Under the pieces are notes generated by a model that did not search any database, was not told where the DNA came from, and saw only the letters and a list, made by a program, of their open reading frames with translations. The translations under genes and the position numbers were made by a program. From the NCBI RefSeq assembly GCF_018613235.1, contig NZ_JAGGQP010000014.1, positions 16,676 to 80,675 of the forward strand: 64,000 nucleotides of DNA, written 5' to 3'. Position 1 is the stretch's first letter, and every line of letters starts with the position of its first letter. Source of the stretch: Bacillus sp. ISL-41. Its GTDB lineage: Bacteria > Bacillota > Bacilli > Bacillales > Cytobacillaceae. Positions 63,372 to 64,000 of the stretch are shown here, piece after piece.

Positions 63372-63779
63372 GTGGAAGAAATCTTAAAGCAAATTTTAAA
63401 TGAAATTCAAGAAATGCGTGTAGGTATGGATGATTTAAAACAAGGCCAGAACGGACTGGAAGTCGATATCAAAGATTTGAAACAAGGCCAGAACGGGCTG
63501 GAAGTCGATATCAAAGATTTAAAACAAGGTCAGAACGGGCTGGAAGTCGATATCAAAGATTTAAAACAAGGTCTGTACAGACTTGAAGTAGATATTAAGG
63601 ATTTGAAACAAGGCCAGAACAGACTGGAAATTGGACAAGAAAAATTACAGAAGAATCTTGTTGATAGTTTAGGATTTTACACGGATAAAATTGTTGAGCA
63701 CATCGATGATAAGACTGAAGCGTTAAACAAAAGAGTTTACAAAGTAGAGACAGAGATTGAACGATTGAGCAGACAGTAA
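63372..63779 (+). CDS. Coiled-coil protein with five 14-residue repeats
   Basis: GTG at 63372 after ACGGGGG (ATG at 63354 lies inside that site). About 135 residues. It starts EEILKQILNEIQEMRVGMD, then five repeats of DLKQGQNGLEVDIK or close variants, then LGFYTDKIVEHIDDKTEALN and a helical end. The 14-residue period equals two heptads, so the repeats should extend one coiled coil by equal steps. Similar Bacillus proteins vary in repeat number. Function unknown. Confidence 0.75.
   Translation: MEEILKQILNEIQEMRVGMDDLKQGQNGLEVDIKDLKQGQNGLEVDIKDLKQGQNGLEVDIKDLKQGLYRLEVDIKDLKQGQNRLEIGQEKLQKNLVDSLGFYTDKIVEHIDDKTEALNKRVYKVETEIERLSRQ
63432..63641 (+). repeat. Tandem repeat, five 42-bp units
   Basis: Units start at 63432, 63474, 63516, 63558 and 63600. 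Units 1-3 are almost identical; unit 4 and unit 5 differ mainly at GGTCTGTACAG and at the end. Each unit codes 14 residues. Confidence 0.9.
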
Positions 63780-63806
63780 GGGATTCTATTCCTTGCTTTT
63801 TTCTTT
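63776..63806 (+). terminator. Terminator after the coiled-coil gene
   Basis: TAAGG/CCTTG stem around GATTCTATT, then CTTTTTTC. Confidence 0.6.
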
Positions 63807-63888
63807 TTATAGAACGTCTTATTATGGTGATTATAAATGGAGCATGCTAAGCAAGGTTCGGAAGAAATCTTTATGATTTTCAAAAAAG

Positions 63889-63969
63889 TTGTCCGAAGTA
63901 GCCCTGGCTTCGGACAAAATTAGTAAGATTTCCTTTAAAGTTGTCCGAAGTAGCCTCAGGTTCGGACAA
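63889..63969. repeat. Two hairpin repeats, 52-base period
   Basis: TTGTCCGAAGTAGCC...TTCGGACAA at 63889-63917 and again at 63941-63969. Each is a perfect TTGTCCGAA/TTCGGACAA stem. A broken third copy (GGTTCGGA) lies near 63855. The array may run beyond the window. Confidence 0.8.
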
Positions 63970-64000
63970 AACAAGGAAGATTCTTTACGACCCCCTAATT

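Noticed and set aside
63432..63641. Regular repeats that might be a CRISPR array
   Set aside because: The 42-bp units abut with no spacers and lie in frame in a coding gene.

Overview
The window reads as chromosome from a Bacillaceae spore former. The signs are strong AGGAGG-type ribosome sites with many TTG and GTG starts, a tyrosine T-box ahead of a TyrZ-type synthetase next to a YwaE-like MarR gene, HelD, a multi-PAS sporulation-type kinase, a decayed GerAB germination gene, and an OhrR gene with its operator. There are no rRNA or tRNA genes, no intact transposase or integrase, and no CRISPR array. The genus cannot be fixed from the sequence alone.

Layout. Positions 1-14,600 hold small Bacillaceae accessory genes: lipoproteins, a hydrolase, a metallo-beta-lactamase-fold enzyme, DUF5412 and DUF2200 proteins, a TrhA/hemolysin III protein and an acetyltransferase. 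Between them lie dispersed repeats, a 5' group II intron remnant and a frameshifted lipoprotein gene. The MarR, T-box and tyrZ unit, proline dehydrogenase and a nitroreductase follow. A nuclease gene without its usual C-terminus ends at 14,619.

Positions 14,880-29,343 are an AT-rich defence island. Two cytosine-C5 methyltransferases, a small probable winged-helix protein, an McrB-like AAA+ NTPase and a DUF2357/PD-(D/E)XK nuclease together resemble a LlaJI-type restriction-modification system. A convergent vsr gene would repair T:G mismatches arising from 5-methylcytosine. A second, methyltransferase-free McrB-like/nuclease pair follows, apparently a modification-dependent (type IV-like) system. 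After it come a small zinc-site protein, a two-part protein ending in a MazG/PRA-PH-like NTP pyrophosphohydrolase, and a frameshifted gene.

Positions 29,400-45,700 are mixed housekeeping and accessory genes: two paralogous membrane proteins flanking an acetamidase/formamidase, acetyltransferase, NUDIX, HIT, PP2C-like and 2H-phosphoesterase proteins, a glutathione peroxidase-ohrR operon, cytidine deaminase, HelD, a histidine kinase, and decayed UPF0158 and gerAB genes.

Positions 45,700-61,420 form a coherent C2/C4 carboxylate block resembling the E. coli glc regulon. It has a FadR-type GntR regulator, glcE-glcF-glcD (glycolate to glyoxylate), malate synthase G (glyoxylate plus acetyl-CoA to malate), a fumarylacetoacetate hydrolase-family protein, an IclR regulator, a lactate/glycolate permease, and a malic enzyme on each side (malate to pyruvate). 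A matching 17-bp inverted repeat lies downstream of both the glcB and permease promoters, which suggests one regulator, most simply the IclR protein, controls both. The right end holds a KtrA/KtrC-type potassium channel regulator, a nucleotidyltransferase-family protein, a coiled-coil protein built from 42-bp tandem repeats, and two hairpin repeats.
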